From positions 70,482 through 134,481 of the forward strand of contig NZ_JALGRP010000007.1 in the NCBI RefSeq assembly GCF_022815605.1: a stretch of 64,000 nt of DNA. The letters run 5' to 3'. Position numbers and translations under genes: made by a program. Within the stretch, counting starts at the first letter, position 1; each line of letters begins with the position of its first letter. The notes beneath the pieces were generated by a model. That model was given only the letters and a program-made list of their open reading frames with translations, was not told the DNA's origin and did no database searches. Positions 57,101 through 61,862 of the stretch are shown one piece after another. The stretch comes from Microbacterium sp. VKM Ac-2923 (GTDB taxonomy: Bacteria; Actinomycetota; Actinomycetes; Actinomycetales; Microbacteriaceae).

Positions 57101-60100
57101 CCGGCATCCAGACCGCCGTCGGTCTCGGCGCACTGTTCGACACCCTCTTCGTCGTGCAGAACCACCCCTCGCGGGTGAAGTCCGACCACGAGGTCGGCGG
57201 CATCCGCGTGGTGGGCGGCTCGATCGACGACGCCACGCACTACCCGGTCACTTTCGCGGTCAACCCGTGGCAGAGCGACGGCCAGGCGCACCTCCACGTG
57301 CGACTGTCGTACCGCCTCGATGCGTACGAGAGGGATGCCGCGCAGCACGTGCTCGACCGCTACACCCAGGTGCTGCGCGCGCTCGTGCGCCGCCTCGACA
57401 CACCCGTCGGACAACTCTCGGTGCTGCTGCCGGCCGAGCGTGGACGGCCCGCCGGCCCCGCGGGGTGGTCGCTCGATCCGCGGCAGTGGCCGGCCGTGCC
57501 GGTCGACGAGCGCACCGTGGCGGCGCTCCTCGACGAGCAGGTGCGGCGTTCGCCGGGCGATACGGCGCTGGTCGCCGGTGACCGCAGCTTCACGTTCGCC
57601 GCGTTCTCGGCCGAGGTGAACCGCTACGCGCGCCTGCTGCTGGCCGAGGGCGTGCGCCCCGAGCATCGGGTGGCGTTGCTGCTGCCGCGCGACGAGCGCA
57701 TGGTGATCGCGATGTTCGCCGTCTTCGCGGTGGGGGCGGCCTATGTGCCGGTCGACACCGAGCTGCCCGATGACCGCATCGCGTACATGCTGCAGGTCGC
57801 CGAGCCCACGGTGACGCTGGTGACGACGAAGGATGCCGGGCGCTCCGGCCCCGCGGCCGGAGCGGTGATCGACCTCGACGGCGACAATGTCCGGCGGCGA
57901 CTCGCGGCATCCGATCCCGCCCCGATCACCGACGCTGACCGCGGCGGGCCCGTCTCGCTCGACCACCTGGCGTACATCATCTTCACGTCGGGATCGACCG
58001 GTCGGCCCAAGGGCGTGGCCGTCGGCTACCGAGGCCTCACGAACATGTACGCCAACCACGTCGAGCGCATCTTCGATCGTGTCGTCGCCCACCAGGGCGG
58101 GCGGCGCATGAAGATCGCACACACGACGTCGTTCTCGTTCGACGCGTCGTGGGAGCAGCTGTTCTGGCTGCTCAACGGCCACGAGGTGCACGTGATCGAC
58201 GAGGCGCTGCGCCGCGATCCGCAGCGGCTGGTCGATTACTACGACCGCGCCCGCATGGACGGCTTCGACGTCACGCCCTCGTATGGGCAGGTGCTCGTCG
58301 ACGAGGGGCTGCTGCAGCGCGACCGCCCCGCCGGGCGGTCGGTGTCGGCCGACGCTCCCGGCGTCGTGTTCGTCTCGCTCGGCGGCGAGGCCGTGCCCGA
58401 GCGGCTCTGGCAGCAGCTGCGCGAGGCGCCCGGGGTCGAGGCCTACAACCTCTACGGGCCCACCGAGTACACGATCAACGCACTCGGCGCCGACCTGGCC
58501 GACAGTGCCACCCCCAGCGTCGGCGGGCCGATCTTCGACACCCGGGCGTACATCCTCGACGACAGCCTCGAACCGGCGCTGCCGGGTGTGCCCGGCGAGC
58601 TGTACCTCGCCGGGGCCGGAACGGCGCGCGGGTACTGGGGACAGTCCGCGCTCACGGCGGAGCGGTTCGTCGCCTGCCCGTGGGAGCCGGGCGAGCGCAT
58701 GTACCGCACCGGGGATCTCGCCCGGTGGAACGCCGAGGGCCGCATCGACTACCTGGGCCGCGCCGATGAGCAGGTGAAGATCCGCGGCTACCGCATCGAG
58801 CCCGACGAGATCCGCGCGGTGCTCGAGACGCACGCCGAGGTGGTGAGCGCGGCGGTGATCGCCCTCGATCACCCCGGCGGCGGAAAGTTCCTCGCCGCGT
58901 ACGTGCTGCCGGCGGGTGACGCCGCGGACGGGGTCGCGCAGCGCGAGAGCATCCGCGCGCACGTCGCCCAGCAGCTGCCCGATTACATGGTGCCGGCCAC
59001 CTTCACCTCGGTCGACGCGTTCCCCCTCACCCCGAACGGCAAGCTCGATCGCCGGGCACTGCCCGCGCCCGAGTTCGCCGCGGCGACCGACGAGGTGCGC
59101 GAGGCCGAGACCGACACCGAGCGCACGCTCGTCGGGATCTTCCGCGAGGTGCTGCGTCTGGGGCCTGCGGCGGCGGTGTCGATGGACGACGACTTCTTCC
59201 GTCTCGGGGGCGACAGCATCCTGTCGATCCAGGTCGTCTCGCGCGCCCGTCGTGCCGGGGTGACCCTGTCGGCGGCCGATGTGTTCGCCGCCCGCACGAT
59301 CGGTGCCCTCGCCGTCATCGCCGACGAGCGCGCGGCCCCGACGCAGGCGGTGCCGGCCGTGCCCGAGGTGCGCTCGTCGCGTCTATGGCCGATCGCCGCC
59401 GGAGCCGTGGACATTGCGGGGTTCGACTCGTTCGCGCAGTCGGCGCTGTTCACAGTGCCCGCCGGAGTCGACCGTGCGGTGCTAGACCGCGTGCTCGGGC
59501 GTGTGGTGCGTCACCACGAGGCGCTGGGCGGACGCCTCGTCGGCGACCGGTTCGAGCTGGGTGCCTCGGACGCCGCGATCGAGCGTTGCGACGTCGCCAC
59601 GACCACCGACGCGTGGGCGAGCACGGAATGGATGCTGAGCCTCGACCGCCATACCGAGGCCCTGGCCACCGCGCTCGACCCCCGTGGCGGCATGCTCTGG
59701 CGGGCGCTGTGGGTGACGAACGCCGCTGAGACGACCAGTCGGCTGCTGCTCGTCGTGCACCACCTCGTGACCGACGGGGTCTCGTGGCGCATTCTCGAAG
59801 AAGACCTGCAGCACGCCTGGCAGCTCGAGACCGGCGCCGCCCGTGACGAGCTCCTCGCGGTCAGGACGAGCCTGCCCTCGTGGTCGGAGGCGCTGGCTGC
59901 ACGGGCCGCGGACCGCGATCTGATCGCCGAACAGGAGTACTGGACCGGGGTGGCCACGACGGCCGATGCGCCGATGGGCGCGCGCCCCCTCGACCGGTCG
60001 CTCGACCTGCTCGACACCGCCGGGCGGGTGCCCGTGCACGTGCCGGCGCCGCTGACGGCGAGCCTGCTCACCGCGGTGCCGGCGGTACTGGGGGTCGAGG

Positions 60101-61629
60101 TCAACGATGTGCTGCTGGGCACCCTGGCTCGGGCGGTCGGCGAATGGCGGGCGCGCCGCGGAGAGCACGCTTCGCGCGTGCTGATCGGGCTCGAAGGCCA
60201 CGGCCGCGAAGAGGGCTTCGTGCCCGGCAGCGACCTCTCACGCACCGTCGGGTGGTTCACGAGCTGGTTCCCCGTCGCGCTGGATGCCGGTACCGGTGCC
60301 GCCGACGCGGTGTCGCGCGCTCGCGACCAGCTGCGCCGGGTGCCGAACCGCGGCATCGGCTTCGGCGTGCTGCGCTCGGGTGCGGTCACGGATGCCGCTG
60401 TGCTCGATGCCGTGCGGCCGCAGATCAGCTTCAACTACCTCGGACAGTTCGGCGGCGGCGGGACGGAGGAGGAGGCGGCGGCCGACTGGTCGTTCGCGCC
60501 CGAGGCGCCCGGCCTCTCGGGCTTCTCCGACCCGTCGATGCCGATGCCGTCGCTGCTCGACATCAACGTGGCCGCCGAACCCGACCCGTCGGGCGAGGGC
60601 ATCGCGCTGCAGGGAAGCATCGAGTTCGCCGCGCTCGCGATCGACCAGGCCGACGTGCACGAGCTCGCGGACCTGTGGATGCGGGCGCTCGCCCGCGTGG
60701 GCGACGAGGTCGCGCGCGGTGCGGCACCCCACGCCGCACCCGTGACGGCTGACGCCGCCCCCGCGCCCGCAGCATCCCGCGCCGGAGACGACGCCGGAGA
60801 CGATCCCGAGCACGAAGCCCTGCTCGATGCCGTGCTCGTGCCGTTCGTGGCGTCGCGCTCGGGTCGGCAGCTGTTCGCGGTGCACGCCCAGGGCGGCTTC
60901 GCGTTCTCCTATGCCTCGTTGGCCGCCCACCTGCCCGAGGGCATGGGCCTCACCGGTGTGCAAGACCCCGCGCACGGCGGGGTCGAGGCCGACCTCGACA
61001 CTCGCGCGGAGGTGGCCGCGGTGTACGCCGACGCCATCCAGCGCGCGCAACCGACCGGTCCCTACGACCTGCTCGGCTGGTCGCTCGGCGCCTACCTCGC
61101 GTTCTCGGTCGGCCAGGAGCTCGCCCACCGCGGGGCGGAGGTCGCATCGCTCACGATCGTCGACACCCCCGCCCACGGCTGGGAGGCGCCGGCGCCCGGG
61201 CCGGGGGCGATCCCGGTGCACGATGACAGCGCCGCGCACGCACGATTCCTCGACGGGTCGCGCGCGGAGTGGCTCGGCATCCTGGGTCTCGACGCCGGCG
61301 ACCCGTCGGCCGATGAGGTGCTGACCGCCATCGCCATCTCGGCGCTGCGCAGCGACCGGGTCATGTCCACCGGCACCGAAGGCCACCTCGACACCCGTGC
61401 GCTCGTCATCGCCACCGACGACCTCTCCGACTCGGGTGACGTGCCCGACGACGCCCGCCACGACCTGGGCTGGGGTACGCACGTGCGCGACCTCGACCTC
61501 GTGCGCATCGACGACGAGGACCACGCGTCGGTCATCGCCGGGGCATCCGGTCTGCAGAAATGGGGGTCGCGATTGACGCGACTTCTCGACGCCAGTCTCC
61601 GCGGAGACACCGAACAGGAGAACTCATGA
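36130..61629 (+). CDS. Giant siderophore NRPS, six A domains, terminal TE
   Basis: A single 25.5-kb gene, 8499 aa. Order by residue: C1 1-435, A1 460-965, T1 (Ser1022); C2 1075-1500, A2 1545-2040, T2 (Ser2101), E1 2160-2600; C3 2650-3070, A3 3100-3600, T3 (Ser3654); C4, A4 4165-4665, T4 (Ser4718); C5, A5 5240-5740, T5 (Ser5799); C6 5850-6310; unassigned region 6310-6665; C7 6670-7105, A6 7130-7640, T6 (Ser7696), E2 7750-8200, TE (Ser8318 in G-W-S-L-G-A). C1 closely resembles the EntF C domain. Codes: A1 DAWHFSVVDK and A2 DVWHFSLVDK (Ser); A3, A4 and A5 all DVPESGTVEK (basic residue likely); A6 DAEDSGLINK (hydroxyornithine-like). Predicted: aryl-Ser-D-Ser-X-X-X-D-residue, released by TE. C6 followed by a region without A or T domain is abnormal. 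ATG follows GGAGG and an iron box. Confidence 0.93.
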   Translation: MSHDHFPLTRAQRGVWAAQRLYPTATAYRIGQIVWLDGAIDAEFFAAAVSGAFAETDALRARVTDDDGIPWQWIDTAATLTTMVVDEPAADDAIRRRVRETYEGEVDLASSTLLRRADGGWAWSFSTHHLRVDAYGQSLFTRRVAELYTAAQAGEEAPARSFGAWSEVARADAGASLLTGGGGDAAATLPADGAAVFGAAEPLGYASASHTDELFHRSHQRTTVALPADAWPLLRGAARDARVNWAAYLTTLWGAYTALAEGRRELVVRVPFMMRGDAAALRTPGMLVTTLPVVADLAGGMTVAALAQTIADQLRRASRETRLSEEIVARQWPGGEADYRTLPLVNIKAFDYEADFGGLIARQETVNAGPVGRLDLTVYADAVHGSYMELASHEHFMDAAELSARAEGFAQFVAAVVAGDVTAQRVAELPPTGLPEERARVAGWSNGAELEVWPGGDPAAATLDALVRAQATRTPDAVAVVDEGADGAELTFAGFDARANALAALLAQRGVTVGDRVGVLLPRSADLLVTLAAIIRTGAAWVPVDTSYPADRVEYVFTDAGVSVVVTDAATAAAHEAGLQGLAASRMLLDDPVVRAALRQGAQEPPALARPLTPADTVYFVYTSGTTGRPKGVRVTHRGIVDRLRWAVQVHGFGPADRVLQKTPATFDASLWEFFVALLVGGAVVVAKDEGHKDPAYLADVIERRHITVTHFVPSMLQAFLAADPDPARLSSLRQVFVSGEAFPASAAVEARKVFGTARIDNVYGPTETTVDVTSLDLADGVPAGLAVVPIGRPAPGVRALVLDGLLRPVPIGVAGELYLGGQQLADGYVGRYSLTADRFVADPFSDTGDRLYRTGDVVRWNAQGQIEYLGRGDDQVKVRGFRIELDEIRSVVEQHPLVSAAAVVAWDHPAGGKFLAAYVTVTAGASLDDAELPAFARATLPDYMVPSTVTVLPKFPVTANGKLDRRALPVPDLGAGSSGGGRQPRSAVERALAEVFRDVLHLAPDAALAADDDFFRLGGHSLLATRVVARMNATHGAELTLRDVFDRPTVEALAALIEASAAAPAGAASVVGVGDLARPAVLPVSFGQQALWLIEQVGGAGGRYVVPLTLRLDGVLDADALRGALHDVIARHEALRTLIVEDGGALRQVVLTTDAARERFAWSTAELPGADGGAVQERVARLSAPGFDLAGDLPIRAELIRVDATAHVLVLLMHHSAIDEWSVPVLLADLGSAYAVRLAGDEPGGEPLAAQPADVAVWQRHTLGSADAPDSALAAHLTAWRAALADAPDESTIPADRARPTAPTHRAATLTVDVDVTAEALHRATERNGVTTFMLLHAATALAVATLGATDDVVIGSPVGGRTADGMEGLVGYFVNTLPLRHRFDADDTLTDVLARTRATVLDALAHQAAPFEQIVGAVGAPRSISRNPLFQVMLTHQTRDHAADLRWGECSVSVDIADLDAVKTDLDLYLTETADGLSGSLAYAVELFDPATVDRFVAVLRRILHALLGDASARIADLDPRSATDCALVATASVGRELAAPPTTLDALLTATTAATPAAAAVVDDSDGATLDYAALDTRVNALAALLVDEGVRVGDLVGVLLPRSADLVVALAGVIRAGAAYVPLDPDYPSDRIQRIVEDAAPPVVLTDRATATAHAAALAGTRVLICDDEAVAVRLHAAGAGRPVRDRPLTGRDTAYVIFTSGTTGRPKGVAVSHEAIVNRLRWMRDDYGITAADRVLQKTPDTFDVSVWEFFLPLMTGAAVVVAAHGGHKDPEYLAAVIRRQRVTAAHFVPSMLQAFLGAEPDPEHLVSLRHVFFSGEALPAAAAIEADRLFAHAGLHNLYGPTEAAVDVTAHRVDRGALEGAAVVPIGAAVANTTVRVLDGWLRPVPVGVAGELYLGGVQVAHGYVGRSALTAERFVADPSGAAGERLYRTGDIVRWSTTGVLEYLGRSDDQVKVRGFRIELDEIRSVLEQHPLVSSAAVIAADHPVAGTFLAAYVTANDTVTVDSLRAHAAAALPDYMVPSTVTVLETFPVTANGKLDRRALPAPEFGGGSRSGGRAAQTPTETTLAAVFREVLHLDADAALGVDDDFFRLGGDSILSIQVVSRARRAGVAVTAGEVFTGRTIAALASLADERAASGAPGGPGTDATPVAVTAAGLWPIAAQRVGEPGFAAFTQSFVFTTPVEADEVAVRRVLARVVAQHPVLDGRLVSEGDATPRFEIGGAAPAADAVTIERADALWSSAQWRRRLTELTRELSESLDPATGALWRAVWCASDADRSGRLLLVVHHLVIDGVSWRIIGDDLAHAWALETGATTDPLHDAGTSLPTWSAALAARATDDDLAAQAGYWTDVVTATDPLLGSRTLAAADTYATAGRIDIEVPTDVTRAVLTDAAHTLSAEVNDLLLGALTVAVGAWRARRGIAHRRAVIGLEGHGREESLVPGADLSRSVGWFTSRYPVALSTDDIDPTAALATPAATADAVLRVKEHLRAVPGRGLGYGLLRYFAPDAAAGLAAAAEPQIGFNYLGQFAAVAEAVAWGSAPEAPGLGGHTPEVMPLPAVIDINVAAIGDRGEVTLQGSFAYAPGIVAEADVRELSALWAQALGNLRAYAETAPAVRRSPADVVAAVTQTELDAWTHRHGELTDVLPLTPLQRGIVFESLLASGAGDTVDRYVTQTTLHLTGVVDREGVAAALTAVLERYPNLRASIAVTGAGDHLAVIPRTVTVPITHHDASGSSDTDAAVREVADADRGIRFDLTAAPLLRASLVRTDATTHALVLTLHHVLADGWSMPRIVRHLLDALAGPDADGGAPRISPHRGFTRFVEWLDEGDAEASIEQWMPALRALDEPTLVAPAHAAGRATAFPDDVVLRLDATRTEALRASAQAAGVTLSSLVQAAWGLVLRGVSDQRTVVFGTTVSGRPAELDGIEDAVGLFINTVPTVVTFAPDETFAHVAAAVQQQNTALLDHHHVQLADLQRATGLDRLFDTLFVYENYPLDESALTAPVVGRRVSLTGVDARDSTHYPLTLSVLPKPSGTDFCLTYAPEALERATAERFASALDDVLAAIAADLSTRVAEVGVTDAVAGRVGAVVPSSGVTLDALVRERAVSVPDAVAVVSAEGAELSFAVFDARVSALASLLVSRGVVVGDRVGVLLGRSVDLVVTVAAVVRAGAAYVPIDPGYPADRVGVILEDAAPTVVVTSGRVAALHAGALADAALLVVDEAEVRAALTVAGSAPVLSRPLTPGDAAYVIFTSGTTGRPKGVVVSHEAIVNLVQWRQGVFPLAVGDRVLQKTSVGFDVSVPEFFWPLAVGATVRLIPAGAEKDPGFLAATLATEPVGFVELVPTVLQSMLDDGFELAASQVRHLSVGGEAFPASLGVALSGTGVNVWNTYGPTEAAVETTGARLADLDLTDVAVVPIGGPVSNTTVRVLDSWLRPVPVGVAGELYLGGRQLAEGYIGRAGLTADRFVADPFSDSGQRLYRTGDVVRWNGDGMLEYLGRGDDQVKVRGFRIELDEIRHVLERHPSVTAAVVVPVEHPVAGTLLAAYVTTVAGVSGEDSAFTDALRTHAAAVLPEYMVPATVTVLAAFPTTVNGKLDRRALPAPDLTTSSTGRAPHTTTERALAAVFADVLRIDATALSVDDDFFRLGGHSLLATRVVAKANAALRSALTLRDVFDHPTLAALAARVEGSTTGTTTTLRVGDLARPDSIPASYGQQSLWLIEQLGGPGGLYVVPTVRRISGELDEEALGAALRDVVARHESLRTLLAVHDGDLVQVIADPDTSAARLPLIAQDLAPDAVDARVAELLHQRFDLGVDLPVRAGLLRTGAREWVFVLAVHHHAVDEWSFPTLLGDLSVAYRARTSGGAPRWESVPVQYADHAVWQRAVLGDPADPSSVLAGHLDYWREALADAPDESTITLDRARPSVPSSHGDDLVFTVDAQTTHGLRRVAAAHGVSMFTTAHAALALTVSTLGGGDDLVIGSPVGGRDADGVEDTVGYFVNTLPIRRRLARHARLDEVLRDAHRSVLDAFAHQAAPFELITAAVSAERTASRTPLFQILLTHFLRGHGGALDLGENTVVAAEAGVLAAAKADLDLTIEEAPDGLTGFLTFATDVLDRASADRFVTVFQGALAAFAETPTLPVAELRVTDAVAGRAGAAAPSPGVTLDDLLRERAAVVPDAVAVVSAEGAELSFEVFDARVNALARVLVSRGVVVGDRVGVLLDRSVDLVVTVAAVVRAGAAYVPIDPGYPADRVAVILEDAVPSVVVTSTAVAGSLAGALEAVPAVAIVDEPEILAALSVDASAEVSAPVLSRPVSPWDAAYVIFTSGTTGRPKGVAVSHEAIVNLIRWRQSVFPLGVENRVLQKTSVGFDVAVPEFFWPLAVGATVRLIPAGAEKDPGFLAGVLTAEPVGFVELVPTVLQAMLDDGFELAASQVRHLSVGGEAFPASLGHALSGTGVNVWNTYGPTEAAVETTGVALSEVSLDGQSVVPIGGPVSNTTARVLDSWLRPVPVGVAGELYLGGRQLAEGYIGRAALTADRFVADPFTDDGARLYRTGDVVRWNGDGVLEYLGRGDDQVKVRGFRIELDEIRHVLERHPSVTAAVVAPVEHPVAGTLLAAYVTGPGEDSADALRRHAAAALPDYMVPTTITVLDVFPVTINGKLDRRALPAPDLGSAGRAPESETERALAAVFAEVLRVDATALSVDDDFFRLGGHSLLATRVVTKANAALRSALTLRDVFDHPTLASLALAVDTRSERVTAAPRVGDIARPDVLPVSYGQQSLWLIEQLGGPGSLYVVPTVLRITGADLDAGALQAALRDVVARHESLRTLIASHDGELRQIIVPVEQARAGVELITDDLRDADAAVVDARVAELVQRGFDLAADLPVRAGLLRTGRREWVFVLAVHHHAVDEWSFPSLMSDLSTAYRARAAGDAPRWAPLTTQYADYALWQRTVLGDPAEPSPLLAAHLDHWRDALADAPDESTVTLDRPRPSDPTHRGDDVVFEVAAATTAALRQVAEAHGVSMFMLSHAAVALTVSALGGGDDLVIGSPVGGRDIEGLDEMVGYFVNTLPIRYRLAPGDTLESVLRSAKSAVLDAFAHQAAPFELITATVGAERSTNRTPLFQVMLTHFLGEHENGLDLGGGLTASVLPGILGAAKTDLDLSLEETPAGLRGSLTYATDVLDRPSAERFLDVLRRVLTAIAENPSLPVAELDPAASEDDLAGALRCIGAVVPSSGVTLDALVRERAAVVPDAVAVVSADGAELSFAVFDARVNALASLLVSRGVVVGDRVGVLLGRSVDLVVTVAAVVRAGAAYVPIDPGYPADRVAVILEDAAPSVVVTSEVVAAGHVGALSAFELLVVDDADVRAVLSVDASAEVSAPVLSRPLTPGDAAYVIFTSGTTGRPKGVAVSHEAIVNLIGWRQDVFPLAVGDRVLQKTSVGFDVSVPELFWPLAVGATVRLIPAGAEKDPGFLAATLATEPVGFVELVPTVLQAMLDDGFELAASQVRHLSVGGEAFPASLGVALSGTKVNVWNTYGPTEAAVETTGVALSEVSLDGQSVVPIGGPVSNTTVRVLDSWLRPVPVGVAGELYLGGVQLADGYVGRAALTADRFVADPFTDDGARLYRTGDLVRWNGDGVLEYLGRGDDQVKVRGFRIELDEIRHVLERHPSVTAAVVVPVEHPVAGTLLAAYVTVVGDSVRDDSALSGDLRVHAAAALPDYMVPATVTVLAAFPVTVNGKLDRRALPAPDLTTSSTGRAPHTTTERALAAVFADVLRVDATALSVDDDFFRLGGHSLLATRVVAKANATLHAALTLRDVFDHPSIAALAARVDIETPAATTLRVGDLARPDTIPASYGQQSLWLAEQVADRSIYRTAFVLRLTQPAVVDALVAAVGRLVERHEVLRTTFTFDDDSGTLRQHVHATPAATLLRVEELGEADVDARIAELLAEPLDVATDFGLRFALLRTAAHDVVVAYGHHLVTDEQSSDPFLRDLDALYTAELTGRPAVLDPLPVQYADFAVWQRAVLGDPADSGSPFRTELDHWTDVLVGLPAETALPLDRPRDEAVERTIGVARGELTLDESVELDELLGDERATPLQALITAITLALWHEGAGRSIPIGTPVSLRDDPALTDLIGYFIDTVVVRADIDETAGFAGTVRGVRDRVIDAAGRTLVPFESIVEATRPPRLPGVSPVFQVMAAYFDAPDADADDDASPGTLTPHLAPGAGRDAAAADPAADPAADQAPALFDLVFSIRRDEAGFLALHLDAARELFAPATIERLLERSRLFLVLGARHPELPVPHLARLVQAALTGADVSHDAAHAVGYTLALPAFDVRDDALWRAAIAQTALSVRLDLRLGVRDDGSGALIGRADNPELLDAARTAAAQLVAAYRTPTPMDVQRRVSSEAPLTEAELAAALDDPFFADLIDDLADADPADVETDAAAAPAHARVALSASPRAAADRADTWAEVVAAVARTLRVDADLVVEIVEPSRDAGVRVFPVVVAPGLDDAAELRAVIAPLAERSATCDALARHPRFGAVFDDVPPAQVRVAMFASDAEGHVADAPAVPVSVRVLVAPSPDETDAGIPADVTVLRAVRVEVDTASGLRVDADALAAAVAAAIESTGIAVPDAPALLRLGRVDRLALSSADDAAARDRYGADAELFALTPLQRGLVYHMVRARESGDRNAYVSQATRDLSGAVDAERLREATRVAVGRYPHLRAAFLPSGQAQVVPAGVEVPFRIIASTDWAARGTELAPFLRAERQEPFDFEEPPLLRFTLIEHAAHSWKLVMTFEHVLLDGWSLNALLDEILAVYADPGYAQRVRPASFRSYLDWLDEQDHDVAQSSWADYLADLSGPTLVWPQGASQGDARVETGELHHDLAPADATAVYDAARRAGVTVGTVLQTAWGITLGRLVGSDDVVFGNTVSGRPPELADGDRIIGLLFNTVPMRVGFSPVESVQGLLTRVQHEQLRVIEHPYASLTGIQTAVGLGALFDTLFVVQNHPSRVKSDHEVGGIRVVGGSIDDATHYPVTFAVNPWQSDGQAHLHVRLSYRLDAYERDAAQHVLDRYTQVLRALVRRLDTPVGQLSVLLPAERGRPAGPAGWSLDPRQWPAVPVDERTVAALLDEQVRRSPGDTALVAGDRSFTFAAFSAEVNRYARLLLAEGVRPEHRVALLLPRDERMVIAMFAVFAVGAAYVPVDTELPDDRIAYMLQVAEPTVTLVTTKDAGRSGPAAGAVIDLDGDNVRRRLAASDPAPITDADRGGPVSLDHLAYIIFTSGSTGRPKGVAVGYRGLTNMYANHVERIFDRVVAHQGGRRMKIAHTTSFSFDASWEQLFWLLNGHEVHVIDEALRRDPQRLVDYYDRARMDGFDVTPSYGQVLVDEGLLQRDRPAGRSVSADAPGVVFVSLGGEAVPERLWQQLREAPGVEAYNLYGPTEYTINALGADLADSATPSVGGPIFDTRAYILDDSLEPALPGVPGELYLAGAGTARGYWGQSALTAERFVACPWEPGERMYRTGDLARWNAEGRIDYLGRADEQVKIRGYRIEPDEIRAVLETHAEVVSAAVIALDHPGGGKFLAAYVLPAGDAADGVAQRESIRAHVAQQLPDYMVPATFTSVDAFPLTPNGKLDRRALPAPEFAAATDEVREAETDTERTLVGIFREVLRLGPAAAVSMDDDFFRLGGDSILSIQVVSRARRAGVTLSAADVFAARTIGALAVIADERAAPTQAVPAVPEVRSSRLWPIAAGAVDIAGFDSFAQSALFTVPAGVDRAVLDRVLGRVVRHHEALGGRLVGDRFELGASDAAIERCDVATTTDAWASTEWMLSLDRHTEALATALDPRGGMLWRALWVTNAAETTSRLLLVVHHLVTDGVSWRILEEDLQHAWQLETGAARDELLAVRTSLPSWSEALAARAADRDLIAEQEYWTGVATTADAPMGARPLDRSLDLLDTAGRVPVHVPAPLTASLLTAVPAVLGVEVNDVLLGTLARAVGEWRARRGEHASRVLIGLEGHGREEGFVPGSDLSRTVGWFTSWFPVALDAGTGAADAVSRARDQLRRVPNRGIGFGVLRSGAVTDAAVLDAVRPQISFNYLGQFGGGGTEEEAAADWSFAPEAPGLSGFSDPSMPMPSLLDINVAAEPDPSGEGIALQGSIEFAALAIDQADVHELADLWMRALARVGDEVARGAAPHAAPVTADAAPAPAASRAGDDAGDDPEHEALLDAVLVPFVASRSGRQLFAVHAQGGFAFSYASLAAHLPEGMGLTGVQDPAHGGVEADLDTRAEVAAVYADAIQRAQPTGPYDLLGWSLGAYLAFSVGQELAHRGAEVASLTIVDTPAHGWEAPAPGPGAIPVHDDSAAHARFLDGSRAEWLGILGLDAGDPSADEVLTAIAISALRSDRVMSTGTEGHLDTRALVIATDDLSDSGDVPDDARHDLGWGTHVRDLDLVRIDDEDHASVIAGASGLQKWGSRLTRLLDASLRGDTEQENS
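45380..53720 (+). repeat. Tandem 3.2-kb module repeat inside the giant NRPS gene
   Basis: The A-T-C units of modules 3, 4 and 5 repeat with periods of 3201 and 3222 bases, measured between identical stretches beginning CTGGTCTCGCGCGG at 45556, 48757 and 51979. Long segments of the A domains and of the T-C linkers are almost identical at DNA level. The A-domain parts also use codons unlike the rest of the gene (more GCG, GTG, GGT, GAT, TTG), pointing to acquisition followed by duplication or conversion. Confidence 0.85.
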
Positions 61630-61859
61630 CCATCACCGCTGAGAGCGTTCGCGCCGATGTCGCCGAGGTGCTTCTCGTGCCGGCATCCGAGGTCGATCCC
61701 ACGCTCGACCTCCGCGATCAGGGCATGGACTCGGTGCGCATCATGGAGCTCGTCGAGAAATGGCGGCGCACGGGCGCGTCGAAGATCGACTACGTCGCGC
61801 TCGCCGAGGATCAGCGCCTCGCGCACTGGATCGACGTGCTGACCACCGGGCGGAGCTGA
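61626..61859 (+). CDS. Free-standing aryl carrier protein (EntB/DhbB C-terminal type)
   Basis: Carrier protein of 77 aa. The phosphopantetheine site is Ser36 in the motif D-Q-G-M-D-S-V-R-I-M-E-L. The following V-E-K-W-R-R-x-G and I-D-Y-V-A-L-A-E-D closely match the aryl carrier domain of EntB (G-L-D-S-V-R, W-R-K, I-D-F-V-M-L-A), more than ordinary peptide carriers. The isochorismatase domain of EntB is absent. It overlaps the NRPS stop (ATGA). It is the likely acceptor for the EntE-like ligase and the donor to C1 of the giant NRPS. A frame open further upstream is inside the NRPS gene and not used. Confidence 0.87.
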   Translation: MTITAESVRADVAEVLLVPASEVDPTLDLRDQGMDSVRIMELVEKWRRTGASKIDYVALAEDQRLAHWIDVLTTGRS

Positions 61860-61862
61860 CGG

